Assembly: GCA_946183785.1 (NCBI GenBank)
Contig: CAMHCS010000007.1
Span: 26,809-90,808 of the forward strand
Length of the DNA stretch: 64,000 bases
Source: an uncultured Selenomonadales bacterium
Lineage (GTDB): Bacteria; Bacillota; Negativicutes; Selenomonadales; Selenomonadaceae
Direction of reading: 5' to 3'
Part shown: positions 19,030-28,961 of the stretch, piece by piece
Position numbering within the stretch: position 1 is the stretch's first letter
Layout: the number at the start of each line of letters is the position of its first letter
Translations under genes and position numbers: made by a program
Notes under the pieces: generated by a model
What the model saw: only the letters and a program-made list of their open reading frames with translations
Databases searched by the model: none
Told to the model about the DNA's origin: nothing

Positions 19030-19268
19030 AAATAATAAGCCTTCGTCCCATCAAGAGACGAAGGCTCTGCCTGCGTGTTACCACTCTCATTCGCATCCAT
19101 AGACGCGCACTCGTTATGCCCTCTCTAACGGTGGGCTTCCGTCTTCGCCTACAACGCTCTCCGCGCACTCGACGAATCTGCTCCGAGGCGAGTTCACGTC
19201 GCTTTTTGTCCGTCTTGCACCGACCGACGGCTCTCTGCGCAATCCGCAAACGCTACTGCTCCTCTTCC
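19030..19268 (-). promoter_or_regulatory. Leucine T-box riboswitch upstream of leuA
   Basis: On the minus strand a stem I region holds AGAGAGCCGTCGGTCGGTG and the specifier loop TGAACTCGCC with codon CTC (19192-19190) for leucine. The T-box core AGAGTGGTAACACGCAGG is at 19087-19070; its TGGT bulge fits a tRNA with an A discriminator, as in tRNA-Leu. A terminator hairpin AGCCTTCGTC..GACGAAGGCT lies at 19065-19037, followed by T-rich sequence. Uncharged tRNA-Leu would favour antitermination and leuA expression. This leader fills the 19015-19340 gap. Confidence 0.88.
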
Positions 19269-19340
19269 AAGCATTTATCCTGTATGTTGCTCAGATTATC
19301 ACAAAACTTGCGCATTGGCAAGTATTTTTTCAGCGAAGCT

Positions 19341-20081
19341 CTATAAGAGGCACTTTCCGACCGTCGCGCCATAGACAACGAAATCGTTTTCCCCATCGAA
19401 GCCGAGCGCCGCGTTCAGCGCGTCGTCGTTAAACGCGCCGATAGCGCAAACGCCGATCTGATGCGTATAGGCCGATAAATAAAGATTCTGGCAGACGTGC
19501 CCCGCGTCGAGGAAAATGTACCTTGCCGAGCGCGGACCGTACCGATGGTTCATGCGCCGATAATCGGCGCACCACAAAAACGCAGCCGCGCTGTTCCTGA
19601 CCATATTTTGCGCGTTGAAGCAGGGAATCAGCGCCGCGTCCGCCTCTTCTCCCTTCGCAATCGGCAGGAGTGCGTGCCCAAGTGCGAGGAAACGATAAAG
19701 CCCCGCCGGAATCCCTTCCACGCGATGAACGAGCAGATACGTCTCGAACGCGTGGCGTGCGCCCGCCGAAGGCACCGTCCGCATCGTGCCGCCGTTTTCC
19801 GTCGCCATTTTCACGCCCTGCGTACACCAGAGCAAAAACGAAAGCTCCTGCAAAGTCAACTCTTTATCGCTATATTCGCGCACAGAAGCACGCATCTCAA
19901 TCATTTCGAGGAAATTGACCTCTTTATCCGGCAAAAGCCCCGGCTCGGGAAGCCGCAACACGCGGGCGTTCTGCGGAACGGGAACCTCTGGCGGCGGAGG
20001 CGGAATCTGCCGCTCCGCTTCCGTCGGGTGACCTTCTTTTAAATCCGTCGCTTTCAAAAAACTTTTGATTTCTGCTTCCAT
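19341..20081 (-). CDS. SagB/ThcOx-family nitroreductase-like oxidoreductase
   Basis: A 246-aa protein with the nitroreductase fold. Motifs are EMRASVREYSDKELTLQELSFLLW (FMN-binding Arg cluster), TVPSAGARHAFETYLLV, and DAGHVCQNLYLSAYTHQIGVCAIGAF. Stand-alone SagB-like proteins are FMN oxidoreductases of unknown substrate; those in RiPP clusters dehydrogenate azolines, but no RiPP genes are nearby. It lies 4 bp after hisIE and is probably the last gene of the his operon. A PPPPP linker near residue 27 follows a helical N-terminus. Confidence 0.75.
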   Translation of the reverse strand: MEAEIKSFLKATDLKEGHPTEAERQIPPPPPEVPVPQNARVLRLPEPGLLPDKEVNFLEMIEMRASVREYSDKELTLQELSFLLWCTQGVKMATENGGTMRTVPSAGARHAFETYLLVHRVEGIPAGLYRFLALGHALLPIAKGEEADAALIPCFNAQNMVRNSAAAFLWCADYRRMNHRYGPRSARYIFLDAGHVCQNLYLSAYTHQIGVCAIGAFNDDALNAALGFDGENDFVVYGATVGKCLL

Positions 20082-20085
20082 ATCG

Positions 20086-20784
20086 TCACATCTCCGGACG
20101 GTTGCCCGTCTTCCCTTCGAATTTATGATAATTGCCGCCGTTGCGCCGATTCCTCAGCTCGCGGAACACAATCTCCGGCGAGAGGTTGTGGAACGCGAGC
20201 AGCACGAGACAATGATACCAGAGGTCGCCCATTTCGTAGGCAATCTCCTTGCGGTCCATATTCTTCGACGCAATGATTGTCTCCGCCGCTTCCTCGCCGA
20301 CCTTCTTCAGGATCTTGTCCTGCCCGTGCTGGAACAGATAATTCGTATAGGAACCCTCCACCGGATTGAGCTGACGGTCGCGGATGACCTCGTAAAGGTC
20401 GTTCAGCACGTTGGCGAGAGAAGCCTTCGGCTCCTCCGGCACGACAGCGACGCTCTTTTCGTTTTCGCCGAGCCTGCGCCCGCTGAAGCAGGAATACGTG
20501 CCCGTATGACAGGCAACGCCCGTCTGGTGTACACGCACCAGGAGCGTATCCCCGTCGCAGTCGTAGGAAATCTCCCTGACCTTCTGCACGTTGCCCGACG
20601 TCTCGCCCTTGTTCCAGAGCTTTTCCCGGCTGCGGCTGTAAAACCAGGTGTAGCCCGTCTCCAGCGTCTTTTTCAGCGATTCCTCGTTCATATAAGCGAG
20701 CATCAGCACCTGCCCGTTTTCCTCCTGTACGATGGCGGGCACCAAGCCTTTCTCATCGAATTTCACCATTGAAATATCCATCAA
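20086..20784 (-). CDS. hisIE: Bifunctional PRA-CH/PRA-PH (HisIE)
   Basis: A 232-aa fusion that performs steps 2 and 3 of histidine synthesis. The N-terminal HisI cyclohydrolase has metal-binding cysteines in [15 protein letters not shown] and [10 protein letters not shown]. The C-terminal HisE pyrophosphohydrolase has [17 protein letters not shown] and [13 protein letters not shown]. It overlaps hisF by 4 bp. The fused form is common in Firmicutes. Confidence 0.95.
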   Translation of the reverse strand: MMDISMVKFDEKGLVPAIVQEENGQVLMLAYMNEESLKKTLETGYTWFYSRSREKLWNKGETSGNVQKVREISYDCDGDTLLVRVHQTGVACHTGTYSCFSGRRLGENEKSVAVVPEEPKASLANVLNDLYEVIRDRQLNPVEGSYTNYLFQHGQDKILKKVGEEAAETIIASKNMDRKEIAYEMGDLWYHCLVLLAFHNLSPEIVFRELRNRRNGGNYHKFEGKTGNRPEM

Positions 20785-21539
20785 AGCCTTACCTCCACTC
20801 CTCGTGATTTCAGATATGTCTTGACTTCGCGCACGGTGAACTGCCCGTAATGGAACACTGAAGCGGCAAGCACAGCGTCCGCCTTGCCCAAGGTCAGGAC
20901 GTCGTAAAAATGTTCCAGCGTTCCCGCTCCCCCCGAAGCGATGACCGGGACATTCACGGCCTCAGACACCATGCGCGTCAGCGGGATGTCGTAGCCGTCC
21001 TTCGTGCCGTCGGCGTCCATGCTCGTCAAAAGGATCTCGCCGGCGCCGAGGGAAACGCCGCGCTTTACCCATTCCTCGCAGTCGATCCCCGTCGGCGTCC
21101 GGCCGCCGTTTACATAGACCTCCCAACGATCCTCTCCGCATTTTTTCGCGTCCACCGCCAACACCACGCATTGTCGGCCGAAGCGCTCCGCGCCTTCGGA
21201 AAGCAGCGCGGGATTGTTGACCGCCGCCGTATTCAGCGACGTCTTGTCCGCCCCCGCCGCAAGCAGCGCCAGCATATCCTCCACCGAGCGGATGCCGCCT
21301 CCAACGGTGAACGGGATGAACACCTGCGACGCGCAGGCAGAGGCCACGTCCACCATCGTGCTGCGCTTATCGCTGGACGCAGTGATGTCCAAAAAAACAA
21401 GCTCGTCCGCCCGCTCCTGGTCGTAGCGTGCGGCAAGCTCCACCGGGTCGCCCGCGTCGCGCAGGCCGACGAAATTCGTTCCTTTGACGACGCGTCCATC
21501 CTTGACGTCAAGACACGGAATGATTCGTTTCGTATACAT
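20781..21539 (-). CDS. hisF: Imidazole glycerol phosphate synthase subunit HisF
   Basis: A 252-aa TIM-barrel cyclase that with HisH makes IGP and AICAR. ATG at 21539 gives the canonical start [20 protein letters not shown]; an upstream in-frame start at 21566 overlaps hisA and is rejected. Catalytic aspartates lie in CLDVKDG and [11 protein letters not shown]. It starts 2 bp before the end of the hisA reading frame. Confidence 0.95.
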   Translation of the reverse strand: MYTKRIIPCLDVKDGRVVKGTNFVGLRDAGDPVELAARYDQERADELVFLDITASSDKRSTMVDVASACASQVFIPFTVGGGIRSVEDMLALLAAGADKTSLNTAAVNNPALLSEGAERFGRQCVVLAVDAKKCGEDRWEVYVNGGRTPTGIDCEEWVKRGVSLGAGEILLTSMDADGTKDGYDIPLTRMVSEAVNVPVIASGGAGTLEHFYDVLTLGKADAVLAASVFHYGQFTVREVKTYLKSRGVEVRL

Positions 21540-21540
21540 T

Positions 21541-22272
21541 TTAGTCCCCCGTCCCGGCAAACGCAATCGCCGCTTTCAGGTCGAGCGCGCCCGTATAAAT
21601 CGCCTTGCCCGCGATAACGCCGACAAGTCCGTCCTTTTCATGCATTTTGACCGTTTTAATGTCCTCCATCGAGCTTACACCGCCGGACACGACAACAGAA
21701 AGCCCGCTGGCCTTCGCGAGAGCGACGGACGCGTCTGCGTTGACGCCAGAAAGGGTCCCGTCCCGGGAAATGTCCGTATGGATGACCGTGCGGACGCCGA
21801 AGGCCGCCATCTTCTTCGCGAACTCCACCGCGTCGACGCCGCCGGACTCCTCCCAGCCCTTGACTGCCACGACGCCGTCCCTCGCGTCGATGCCGACTAC
21901 AACGCGCTCCCCGTATTTCTCCACAGCTTCCTGCACGAGCTCCGGCGACTCCACCGCCGCCGAGCCGAGAATCACACGGCGGACGCCGAGATCCAGGATC
22001 GACTCGATCTGTTCCATCGTGCGGATCCCTCCCCCTAATTCGATAGGAATCTGGATAGACGACAAAATCTCGCGGATGGCGGGCAGATTTTCCGATTGCC
22101 CGCCGCGGGCGCCGTCGAGATCGACGACATGAAGGAATTCCGCGCCCATGCCCTCCCATTTTTTTGCCATTTCTCCGGGATGGTCGGAAAAAATCTCTTC
22201 CTTTGAAAAATCGCCTTTGTAGAGACGAACGCAATGCCCGCCCCGCAGGTCGATCGCGGGAAAAATCATCAT
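21541..22272 (-). CDS. hisA: ProFAR isomerase HisA
   Basis: A 243-aa TIM-barrel Amadori isomerase. The general base aspartate is D8 in [19 protein letters not shown], and the second is in [14 protein letters not shown]. Phosphate-binding loops are LGGGIRT and SGGVSS. It overlaps hisH by 4 bp and is followed by hisF. Confidence 0.95.
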   Translation of the reverse strand: MMIFPAIDLRGGHCVRLYKGDFSKEEIFSDHPGEMAKKWEGMGAEFLHVVDLDGARGGQSENLPAIREILSSIQIPIELGGGIRTMEQIESILDLGVRRVILGSAAVESPELVQEAVEKYGERVVVGIDARDGVVAVKGWEESGGVDAVEFAKKMAAFGVRTVIHTDISRDGTLSGVNADASVALAKASGLSVVVSGGVSSMEDIKTVKMHEKDGLVGVIAGKAIYTGALDLKAAIAFAGTGD

Positions 22273-22889
22273 ACAGCGTCGCCTCCGTCGATAAAATTCT
22301 TAAGGATTCGCAGCCCGACGTCCCCGGATTTCTCCGGGTGGAACTGTGTCGCGCAGATATTGTCCTTCGCCACAGCCGCCGTCAGCCGCTCGCCGTAATC
22401 CGCCGCCGCCGTGACGATTTCCTCGTACTCCGGCGCGGCGTGGTAACTGTGGACGAAATAAACGAAAGGATTTTCCGGGAGCCCCCGGAACAAATCGGCT
22501 TTCGCCTCTCGCTGAACGGTAAGAGAATTCCAGCCCATGTGCGGAATCTTCAGTCCTTTCGCCTGAATCCGGCGGACGCGCCCGCGGAAGAATCCAAGAC
22601 CTTCCGCCTCCGGCGATTCGTCGCTGCCTTCAAAGAGGATCTGCAGCCCGACGCAGATGCCGAGCAACGGCACGCCCGCACGCACCCGCTCCGTCAGCAC
22701 GGGAATCATGCCGCTGGCCCGGAGATTTTTCATGCAGTCGCCAAATGCCCCGACGCCGGGCAGTACGATCCTGTCCGCCCGCTGGAGTACGTCGGGATCG
22801 CTCGTGATCGCCGCGTCCGCGCCGAGATAAAGGAACGCCTTCTCCACGCTGAACAGATTCCCGACGCCGTAATCCATTATCGCAATCAT
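22269..22889 (-). CDS. hisH: Imidazole glycerol phosphate synthase subunit HisH
   Basis: A 206-aa class I glutamine amidotransferase that supplies ammonia to HisF. The start at 22889 ([15 protein letters not shown]) overlaps the hisB stop as TAATG; the longer reading to 23309 is an artefact inside hisB. The catalytic cysteine is C79 in GICVGLQ, and the His-Glu pair is in QFHPEKSG. Confidence 0.95.
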   Translation of the reverse strand: MIAIMDYGVGNLFSVEKAFLYLGADAAITSDPDVLQRADRIVLPGVGAFGDCMKNLRASGMIPVLTERVRAGVPLLGICVGLQILFEGSDESPEAEGLGFFRGRVRRIQAKGLKIPHMGWNSLTVQREAKADLFRGLPENPFVYFVHSYHAAPEYEEIVTAAADYGERLTAAVAKDNICATQFHPEKSGDVGLRILKNFIDGGDAV

Positions 22890-23476
22890 TACAATACGCC
22901 TTTCGTCGAAAGCACACCCGTGCTGCCGTCTTTCCGCACGGCGGCGGCCAGCGCATGGCCGAGTGCCTTGAAAAGCGCCTCGATCTTGTGGTGCGTATTG
23001 CCGCCGTACAGAACTTTCGCGTGGAGCGTAATGCCGGCGTTGAACGCGAAGGCCCGCAGGAATTCCCCGGTCAGTTCCGTGTCGTAGCCGCCGACGACAG
23101 GAGCCATTACGCCGCCGTCGTAGACGAGATAGGGGCGCCCGCTGATATCGAGAGCGACGAAGGCAAGCGCCTCGTCCATCGGAATATAAAAGGAACCGTA
23201 TCTTGCGATGCCAGCCTTGTCTCCCAGCGCCTCTTTGACGGCCTCGCCGAGCACGATCCCGATATCCTCGACCGAATGATGGCCGTCCACGGCAAGATCG
23301 CCCTTGCACTTCACGACGAGGTCGAATCCGCCGTGCTTTGCGAACAGCGTCAGCATATGGTCGAAAAATCCGACGCCCGTTTCGATCTTGCTTTCTCCCG
23401 CCCCGTCCAAATTCACGGAAACGCAGACGGAAGTTTCCGCCGTCGTCCGTTTTTTCTCCGATTTACGCATCTTCAT
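22889..23476 (-). CDS. hisB: Imidazoleglycerol-phosphate dehydratase HisB
   Basis: A 195-aa monofunctional dehydratase. Mn-binding histidine motifs are [26 protein letters not shown] and the C-terminal [19 protein letters not shown]. There is no fused phosphatase domain, and no histidinol-phosphatase is seen in the window. It overlaps hisC by 4 bp and hisH by 1 bp. Confidence 0.95.
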   Translation of the reverse strand: MKMRKSEKKRTTAETSVCVSVNLDGAGESKIETGVGFFDHMLTLFAKHGGFDLVVKCKGDLAVDGHHSVEDIGIVLGEAVKEALGDKAGIARYGSFYIPMDEALAFVALDISGRPYLVYDGGVMAPVVGGYDTELTGEFLRAFAFNAGITLHAKVLYGGNTHHKIEALFKALGHALAAAVRKDGSTGVLSTKGVL

Positions 23477-24540
23477 CGCTTCTCCTCAATAAATCGTTGA
23501 ACTTCCTTCATCCATGTATCGTTTTCCTCGCGCGTTCCCATGGAAATTCGCAGGCAATTCTCAAGTCTCGGTGCGCTGCCGAAACTCCGCACGCCGATCC
23601 CACGCTCCGTCAGGTATTCGTTCAATTCCACGGCTTTCGCGTATTTCATCAAAAGAAAATTCGTATGGGACGGGTAAACGGTCAGCCCCGGCACGGCCTT
23701 CAGCGTCTCCGCCACACGCCTGCACTCGTCGCGCAGCATGTAAATCCTCGGCATGAATTCGTCCCGCATTTGATACACGACGTCCGCCGTAACCAGCGAG
23801 AGCACGTTCAAATGATACGGCATGAACGCCTTTTTTATCATTTCCACGATCGGCGTGTCCGCCATCATGTAGCCGACGCGTGCCGATGCAAGCCCGTAGG
23901 CCTTGGAAAAGGTGCGCGCGACAATCACGTGCGGATATTTCGCCAGCAGCGGGATTGCCGACGCCTCTTCCCCGGCAAATTCCAGATAGGCTTCGTCCAC
24001 GAGGAAGGCGCAGTCGATATTTTGTGCGATATACTCCACATCCGGGAGCGGAATCAGATTTCCCGTCGGATTGTTCGGGGTACAGATCACCGCCAGCGAC
24101 GCTTTGTTCTCCTTCACGGCGCGGACGAATTTTTCCCGATCAAGACTGTAATCTTCTTCCAATCCCACCGGCACGCCATTCGCATCCGCCGCTTTCACAT
24201 AAATCTTATACATGGAAAAGGACGGCTCGGGATAGACGATGGTATGCCTCGCCCCGCCGAACGCGAAGAACAGCTTCTCGATCATCTCGCTGGAACCGTT
24301 GCCGAAGAAAATCTGCCCTTCGCTGAGCGAATAATTCTCCGCGACCTGCGCGATGATATCCTCCATTTCCAGATTCGGATAGCGGTTGAACGCCACGCGG
24401 GAGAGCCGCGCCATCACGCGCTCCTCCACAAGCGGCGGCAGGCTCGTCGGCGCTTCGTTTGCGTTCAGTTTGATGCGCCAGTCCCGCTCCGCCACGTCAT
24501 AGGACGGCATATCCGAAAGCCCTTTGCGAAATTTCAGCAT
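23473..24540 (-). CDS. hisC: Histidinol-phosphate aminotransferase HisC
   Basis: A 355-aa fold-type I PLP enzyme. Visible motifs are KLNANEAP near the N-terminus, [22 protein letters not shown] (cofactor site), VDEAYLEF, and [17 protein letters not shown] with the Schiff-base lysine. It directly follows hisD (1 bp) and overlaps hisB. Confidence 0.95.
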   Translation of the reverse strand: MLKFRKGLSDMPSYDVAERDWRIKLNANEAPTSLPPLVEERVMARLSRVAFNRYPNLEMEDIIAQVAENYSLSEGQIFFGNGSSEMIEKLFFAFGGARHTIVYPEPSFSMYKIYVKAADANGVPVGLEEDYSLDREKFVRAVKENKASLAVICTPNNPTGNLIPLPDVEYIAQNIDCAFLVDEAYLEFAGEEASAIPLLAKYPHVIVARTFSKAYGLASARVGYMMADTPIVEMIKKAFMPYHLNVLSLVTADVVYQMRDEFMPRIYMLRDECRRVAETLKAVPGLTVYPSHTNFLLMKYAKAVELNEYLTERGIGVRSFGSAPRLENCLRISMGTREENDTWMKEVQRFIEEKR

Positions 24541-25881
24541 TTATTTTCCTCCCCGCAGCCGGATCGCGTTCGCGTGCGCCTGAAGTCCCTCGGCCTCGGC
24601 GAGCCGCACGATGTCGTCGGAAACATTTTGCAGCGCGGGCTGCGTATAGGATATGAAGCTCGTGCGCTTCATGAACGTCTCGACGTTCAGCACGGAATAG
24701 AACCGCGCCGTCCCTCCCGTCGGCAGGATATGATCGGGCCCAGCGAAATAATCCCCCAGCGGCTCCGGCGAATACGCGCCGAGGAACACAGCGCCCGCAT
24801 GCCGGATATAGGGCAAAAGCTGGAACGGCTGCTCCGTCAGAAGCTCCAAATGCTCCGGCGCGGAAAGATTCGCGAAACGAACCGCCTGCATCACGTCCTC
24901 GGCGACGACGATCAGGCCGTTCCGCTCGATGGAAGCGCCCGCAATCGCTTTGCGCGGCAGACCGGCAAGCTGCTTTTCCACCTCTGCCGCCGTCTGTTCC
25001 GCCAGCGCCGCGCTGGTCGTGATCACGATGCTCGACGCCAGCGGGTCATGCTCGGCCTGGCTAAGCATATCCGCCGCTGTGTAAACCGGGTCGGCGCTTT
25101 CGTCCGCGATAATCAAGATTTCGCTCGGTCCCGCCAGCATATCGATGTCGCAATGGCCGTACACGGCTTTCTTTGCCAGCGTAACGAAGATATTGCCCGG
25201 GCCCGTGATCTTGTCCACGCGCGGAACCGTCTCCGTGCCGAAAGCCATCGCCGCGACGGCCTGGGCGCCGCCGATCTTGAAAATCTTCGAAACGCCGATT
25301 TCCTTTGCCGCGAGCAGCACATAAGGATTGATCTTCCCATCGCGTGGCGGGCACATCATGACGATCTCCCGTACGCCCGCCACCTTCGCCGGCACTGCAT
25401 TCATCACGACGGAGGAAGGATATGCCGCCGTGCCGCCGGGCACATACAGCCCGACACGGTCAAGCGGCAGCACGGACTGCCCGAGAATCGATCCCTTCTC
25501 GCGATATGTCATCCACGATTTTGGTTTTTGCTCCTCATGATAGCGCCGCACGTTCTCGATGGAGCGGCGCAGTGACTCCATGACTTTCTCGTCGACCAGC
25601 TTTTCCGCTTCACTGAACTCCGCCTCGCTGACGGCGAAATTCTCCGGCGCCAGCTCCGTGCGGTCAATGAGCTTCGTGTACCGCGTGACGGCGGCGTCAC
25701 CCTCCCGCCGCACATCGCCGACGATTTTCTCTACCACCTCCGACGCCGTCAAATCGGCGCCGAAAAGCTTCCTGTTCCCCTCACGGATCGCCGGGCTCAG
25801 CTCCACCTCGTCAAACGCGGCCTTCCGCAGCAGGCGCTCGACTTCAGGCTCACCGCAATCCTTCACATTGACAATTCGCAT
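24541..25881 (-). CDS. hisD: Histidinol dehydrogenase HisD
   Basis: A 446-aa NAD-dependent enzyme for the last two oxidations of histidine synthesis. Motifs include [21 protein letters not shown] (dinucleotide region), [39 protein letters not shown] and HAGAVFLG with zinc ligands. It lies 3 bp after hisG. Confidence 0.95.
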   Translation of the reverse strand: MRIVNVKDCGEPEVERLLRKAAFDEVELSPAIREGNRKLFGADLTASEVVEKIVGDVRREGDAAVTRYTKLIDRTELAPENFAVSEAEFSEAEKLVDEKVMESLRRSIENVRRYHEEQKPKSWMTYREKGSILGQSVLPLDRVGLYVPGGTAAYPSSVVMNAVPAKVAGVREIVMMCPPRDGKINPYVLLAAKEIGVSKIFKIGGAQAVAAMAFGTETVPRVDKITGPGNIFVTLAKKAVYGHCDIDMLAGPSEILIIADESADPVYTAADMLSQAEHDPLASSIVITTSAALAEQTAAEVEKQLAGLPRKAIAGASIERNGLIVVAEDVMQAVRFANLSAPEHLELLTEQPFQLLPYIRHAGAVFLGAYSPEPLGDYFAGPDHILPTGGTARFYSVLNVETFMKRTSFISYTQPALQNVSDDIVRLAEAEGLQAHANAIRLRGGK

Positions 25882-25884
25882 CTT

Positions 25885-26544
25885 TTATTTTCCTTTCTTC
25901 AGTATTTCCTGCAGATCCCCGACCAGACGACGGATCCTCCCGAATTTCATCTGGAAGCTCACGCGATTTGAAATGAGCCTCGCCGTGGCGTCCATGATGC
26001 GGACGATTTCCACCAGATGATTTTCCCGAAGCGTCGTCCCCGTCTCCACGATGTCGACGATACTCTCCGACAACCCTACGATAGGGCCGAGCTCGATGGA
26101 ACCGTTCAGCTTGATATATTCCATCTGCATTCCGTGCTCGCTGAAAAACCGCTCCGCGATGCGCGGGAATTTCGTCGCGACGCGGGTATGCGCATAATCC
26201 TCGAGATGTGGGCGCCGCTCGTCCTCCGGTACGGCCATCATCAAATGGCAATGGCCGAAGCCCAGATCCAGGAGCTCGTAGACCTCCTGGCCGGATTCCT
26301 CCAGCACGTCCTTGCCGATGACGCCGATATCCGCAGCGCCGTATTCCACATACGTCGGCACGTCCGCCGTCTTCGAGATGATAAACCTGACCTTTGCTTT
26401 CTCATTGACGAGAACGAGCTTCCGGGAGGACTCCTCCAGCCCCTCCGCCGAAAGCCCCGCCTGCGCCAGGAGCTTTGCCGAAGGGGAAAACAGTTTTCCC
26501 TTCGGCAGCGCAACCGTCAGATAATCCAAATCATTGATCCTCAT
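25885..26544 (-). CDS. hisG: ATP phosphoribosyltransferase HisG, short form
   Basis: A 219-aa catalytic subunit for the first step of the pathway. It has LTVALPKGKLF, the GAADIGVIGKDVLEE region and the PRPP loop IVDIVETGTTLREN. It ends soon after the catalytic domains and lacks the ~80-residue regulatory C-terminus of long HisG. Short HisG normally needs HisZ for activity and feedback, but no hisZ is present in this window. It is the first gene of the operon. Confidence 0.94.
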   Translation of the reverse strand: MRINDLDYLTVALPKGKLFSPSAKLLAQAGLSAEGLEESSRKLVLVNEKAKVRFIISKTADVPTYVEYGAADIGVIGKDVLEESGQEVYELLDLGFGHCHLMMAVPEDERRPHLEDYAHTRVATKFPRIAERFFSEHGMQMEYIKLNGSIELGPIVGLSESIVDIVETGTTLRENHLVEIVRIMDATARLISNRVSFQMKFGRIRRLVGDLQEILKKGK

Positions 26545-26591
26545 AAAGCCTCCATAGATTCTTTATTTAATTAAAGAGTTAATATAGTAAT

Positions 26592-26620
26592 ATAATAATA
26601 AATTTGCCAAATTTTGTCAA
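26592..26620 (-). promoter_or_regulatory. Promoter of the his operon
   Basis: On the minus strand TTGACA (26620-26615), a 17-bp spacer and TATTAT (26597-26592) form a near-consensus sigma-A promoter about 50 bp upstream of hisG. The region is AT-rich. No T-box or attenuator is evident in the short leader. Confidence 0.75.
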
Positions 26621-26693
26621 CCGTCAAAAGGAATCTCTTATTCGCCGTCGAAACATTTCCTATGGAAGAAACAATGCGAAAGGAGATTTGCAC

Positions 26694-27641
26694 ATGAACA
26701 TTCTTTCCCTGCATCCCCTGCGCGACGCGCAAATCGAAAAGATCAGGGCCGCCTGTCCTTACGCCGAAATCCATACGGCAAAAGCTTCAGACTGCGCGCC
26801 GTATCTTACCGATACGGAAATCCTGCTCGCCTTCGGGCAGACGAATCTCGCGCCGATTCTGCCGCACGCGCCGAAGCTTCGCTGGGTACAGGCGCTGACC
26901 GCAGGCGTCGACGGATTCATCGCGCTGGACGCCTTCCGCCAATCGGATATCCTGCTGACCAACGTGCGCGGCATCCACGGCATCCCGATCGCCGAGCACG
27001 TGCTTGGCATGATCCTCTGCCGAACACGGGGACTCCTGACCGCCCACGACAATCAAAAAGCCAGGCAATGGAAAGGGCTTCGCGGCCTCGACGAGCTCTA
27101 CGGCAAAACCGCCGCCATCTTCGGCCTCGGCAGCGTCGGCAGCGTCATCGCCAAACGCCTGAAAGCGATGGGCATGACCGTTTACGGCGTCAAGCAAACC
27201 ATGAACGCCGAACCGGACGTCGACAGGCTGTTTCCGCCGGACGCGCTTTACGATCTGCTTCCGACCGTCGATTTCGTCATCGTAACATTGCCGCTGACGC
27301 CGGAAACGAAAAACCTTTTCTCAAAAAAAGCTTTCGAAGCGATGAAACCGTCTTCTTTTTTCATCAACGTCTCCCGAGGCCCCGTAGTGAACGAGGCGGA
27401 TCTCGTCGAAGCGCTGCGCAAAGGCGACATTGGCGGCGCGGCGCTCGACGTATTCTGCGAAGAGCCGCTCCCCGCGGATTCGCCCCTCTGGGACGCGCCG
27501 AACCTTTTGATCACGCCCCATCACGCCGCCACGTCGCCGCTCTACATGGAACGCGCGATCCAGGTTTTCATCGACAATCTGAAAGCATTCCCCGATACAG
27601 CGAAAATGAAAAACATCATCGACAAAAAGCGCGGATATTGA
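26694..27641 (+). CDS. D-2-hydroxyacid dehydrogenase (phosphoglycerate dehydrogenase-like)
   Basis: A 315-aa NAD(P)-dependent oxidoreductase. ATG at 26694 follows AAAGGAG; the in-frame extension to 26604 has no ribosome binding site. The NAD-binding glycine motif is FGLGSVGSVIAKRLKAMG (residues about 143-160). The catalytic Arg is in INVSRGPVVNEADL, the Glu in DVFCEEPLP, and the His in TPHHAATS. The substrate is not clear; glyoxylate/hydroxypyruvate-type enzymes are closest in pattern. It is the only plus-strand gene of the core block and diverges from hisG. Confidence 0.85.
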   Translation: MNILSLHPLRDAQIEKIRAACPYAEIHTAKASDCAPYLTDTEILLAFGQTNLAPILPHAPKLRWVQALTAGVDGFIALDAFRQSDILLTNVRGIHGIPIAEHVLGMILCRTRGLLTAHDNQKARQWKGLRGLDELYGKTAAIFGLGSVGSVIAKRLKAMGMTVYGVKQTMNAEPDVDRLFPPDALYDLLPTVDFVIVTLPLTPETKNLFSKKAFEAMKPSSFFINVSRGPVVNEADLVEALRKGDIGGAALDVFCEEPLPADSPLWDAPNLLITPHHAATSPLYMERAIQVFIDNLKAFPDTAKMKNIIDKKRGY

Positions 27642-27699
27642 CTTAGTTATTGCTTTTATTCGCTATCCACGAAAAAATTGACCAACATTTGACCCACAA

Positions 27700-28401
27700 C
27701 TATCGTTGTTGATCAGAAAACTCTTTCCCTGTGAAATTCAGCTGCATACGCTCATCCTCCCGTTGCTGGAGGATTGCAGCGTATGCAGCAAATCCCGCGA
27801 CATTATCTGTATTCAAGAAATTGATATATTCTGCTCGATTTTCAACAGAAATGACAATCGGCGGCATATCTTCCATCATGCAACTGTAAACCATCATGGC
27901 GCGTCCGACACGTCCGTTTCCGTCTGGAAATGGATGGATGTGTTCAAAAGCGATGTGTTGGCGGCAAATGGCCTCGACTTTTGCGTGCTGATTGGACGCA
28001 TATTGTAATTGCGTTTCCAGATTCCGTATCCAGTCCTGCAAAGCTGGCGGCACCATATAGGGTGGCGTTGGCGTAAATTCTGCGCCGATGACGGCATTCT
28101 GTATTTTTTTGAACTGGCCCGGAACGGATTCGATTGCATCCTTGCAGAGAATCGCGTGAATAGTTTTTATCAATTCCAGACTCAAAGGATTTCGCTGCTC
28201 AATATTTTCTTTAAGGAACGGCATGAAAGCCTTGTAATTCATGACTTCATGAAGTTCGCGCATATTCATGGCACGAGGAATATAGCCATCAATTAAGATG
28301 CTTTTTGTTTCGCCCAGGGAAAGAGAGTTTCCCTCGATTGCCGTGGAATGATGCGCCATTCGAACCATGAGATCATTCATGTATTCATCTGAATAGTTCA
28401 T
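27700..28401 (-). CDS. Fic-domain protein (AMPylase-like), class II
   Basis: A 233-aa protein when started at ATG 28401 behind GAGGAC; upstream starts are rejected for lack of a binding site and family fit. The Fic core HPFPDGNGRVGR is at residues 156-167, with the catalytic H156. An N-terminal inhibitory motif STAIEGN (residues 19-25, E23) can block ATP, as in class II Fic enzymes. Fic proteins transfer AMP to target side chains. It is the last gene after topB, ssb and the NrdD-like gene and starts the mobile element as seen here. The target is unknown. Confidence 0.88.
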   Translation of the reverse strand: MNYSDEYMNDLMVRMAHHSTAIEGNSLSLGETKSILIDGYIPRAMNMRELHEVMNYKAFMPFLKENIEQRNPLSLELIKTIHAILCKDAIESVPGQFKKIQNAVIGAEFTPTPPYMVPPALQDWIRNLETQLQYASNQHAKVEAICRQHIAFEHIHPFPDGNGRVGRAMMVYSCMMEDMPPIVISVENRAEYINFLNTDNVAGFAAYAAILQQREDERMQLNFTGKEFSDQQR

Positions 28402-28533
28402 TATAACGTCCTCTTTCAGCTTAACATCCAAGATACGAAATACCAGATGGAGAATACTACGAGCGCAAACATGAAACCGGAGGAAGAAAACACATGAGCG
28501 TTGGTGCGTGTGCCCATTCCTTATGCTCACTAA

Positions 28534-28562
28534 TTTTAATAAGAAATACGCTACCCTGTCAA
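28534..28562 (-). promoter_or_regulatory. Possible own promoter of the first fic gene
   Basis: On the minus strand TTGACA (28562-28557), a 17-bp spacer and TTAAAA (28539-28534). It would give a leader of about 130 nt before fic, which otherwise depends on read-through from ssb. Confidence 0.45.
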
Positions 28563-28565
28563 TCA

Positions 28566-28943
28566 TCACCGAGATATTTCCTCAGAGCATCTTTCCTCCC
28601 CCTCTAACGAATGCTTGACCCGATCTCCCAGCTCGGCCTTCTTGGCATTATTCCAGCGATCTGTCGTGCCGACAAGATAGCCGGTGATTCTCCTAATGCG
28701 TTGGAACTGCGGCGGCTTGACCGCATAGTCAAGCAGGACATCTGCGCTTTGCGTTGCATGGATGGAAAGGGAGGAGAGCCGTCCGTGGCTCAAAAGTTCC
28801 TTTTCCGTTTCCTGAATGTGCTGGATGTATGCTTCTGCTTCCTTTCACGTCACGTCATGTAGACCATGTACATCGACCATGATGCCGCCGATGTCTGTCG
28901 GCTGACTGATGACGAGATTGTCTTCTGTTCTCTTGTTACTCAT
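28566..28943 (-). pseudogene. NrdD-like glycyl-radical mini-protein, split by an in-frame TGA
   Basis: An ATG at 28943 behind GGAGGAGG opens a frame of 32 codons that stops at TGA 28847-28845. The same frame then runs open for 92 more codons to 28566. The second part holds RIRRITGYLVGTTDRWN and AELGDRVKHS, which match the glycyl-radical loop and end of anaerobic ribonucleotide reductase NrdD, but without the rest of the enzyme or its zinc cysteines. It lies directly after ssb. It may be a decayed gene, a recoded one, or a shorter protein begun at TTG 28793. The NrdD likeness is clear; a role as a spare radical domain is inference. Confidence 0.6.
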
Positions 28944-28961
28944 AACCGCTTGCCTCCTCCA

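Noticed and set aside
22890..23309. N-terminal extension of HisH
   Set aside because: It lies wholly inside hisB in another frame and is Arg-rich shadow sequence.
27642..27699. Chromosome-element junction with an att site
   Set aside because: Gene content changes here, but I could see no repeat whose partner lies in the window; the other end of the element is outside it.
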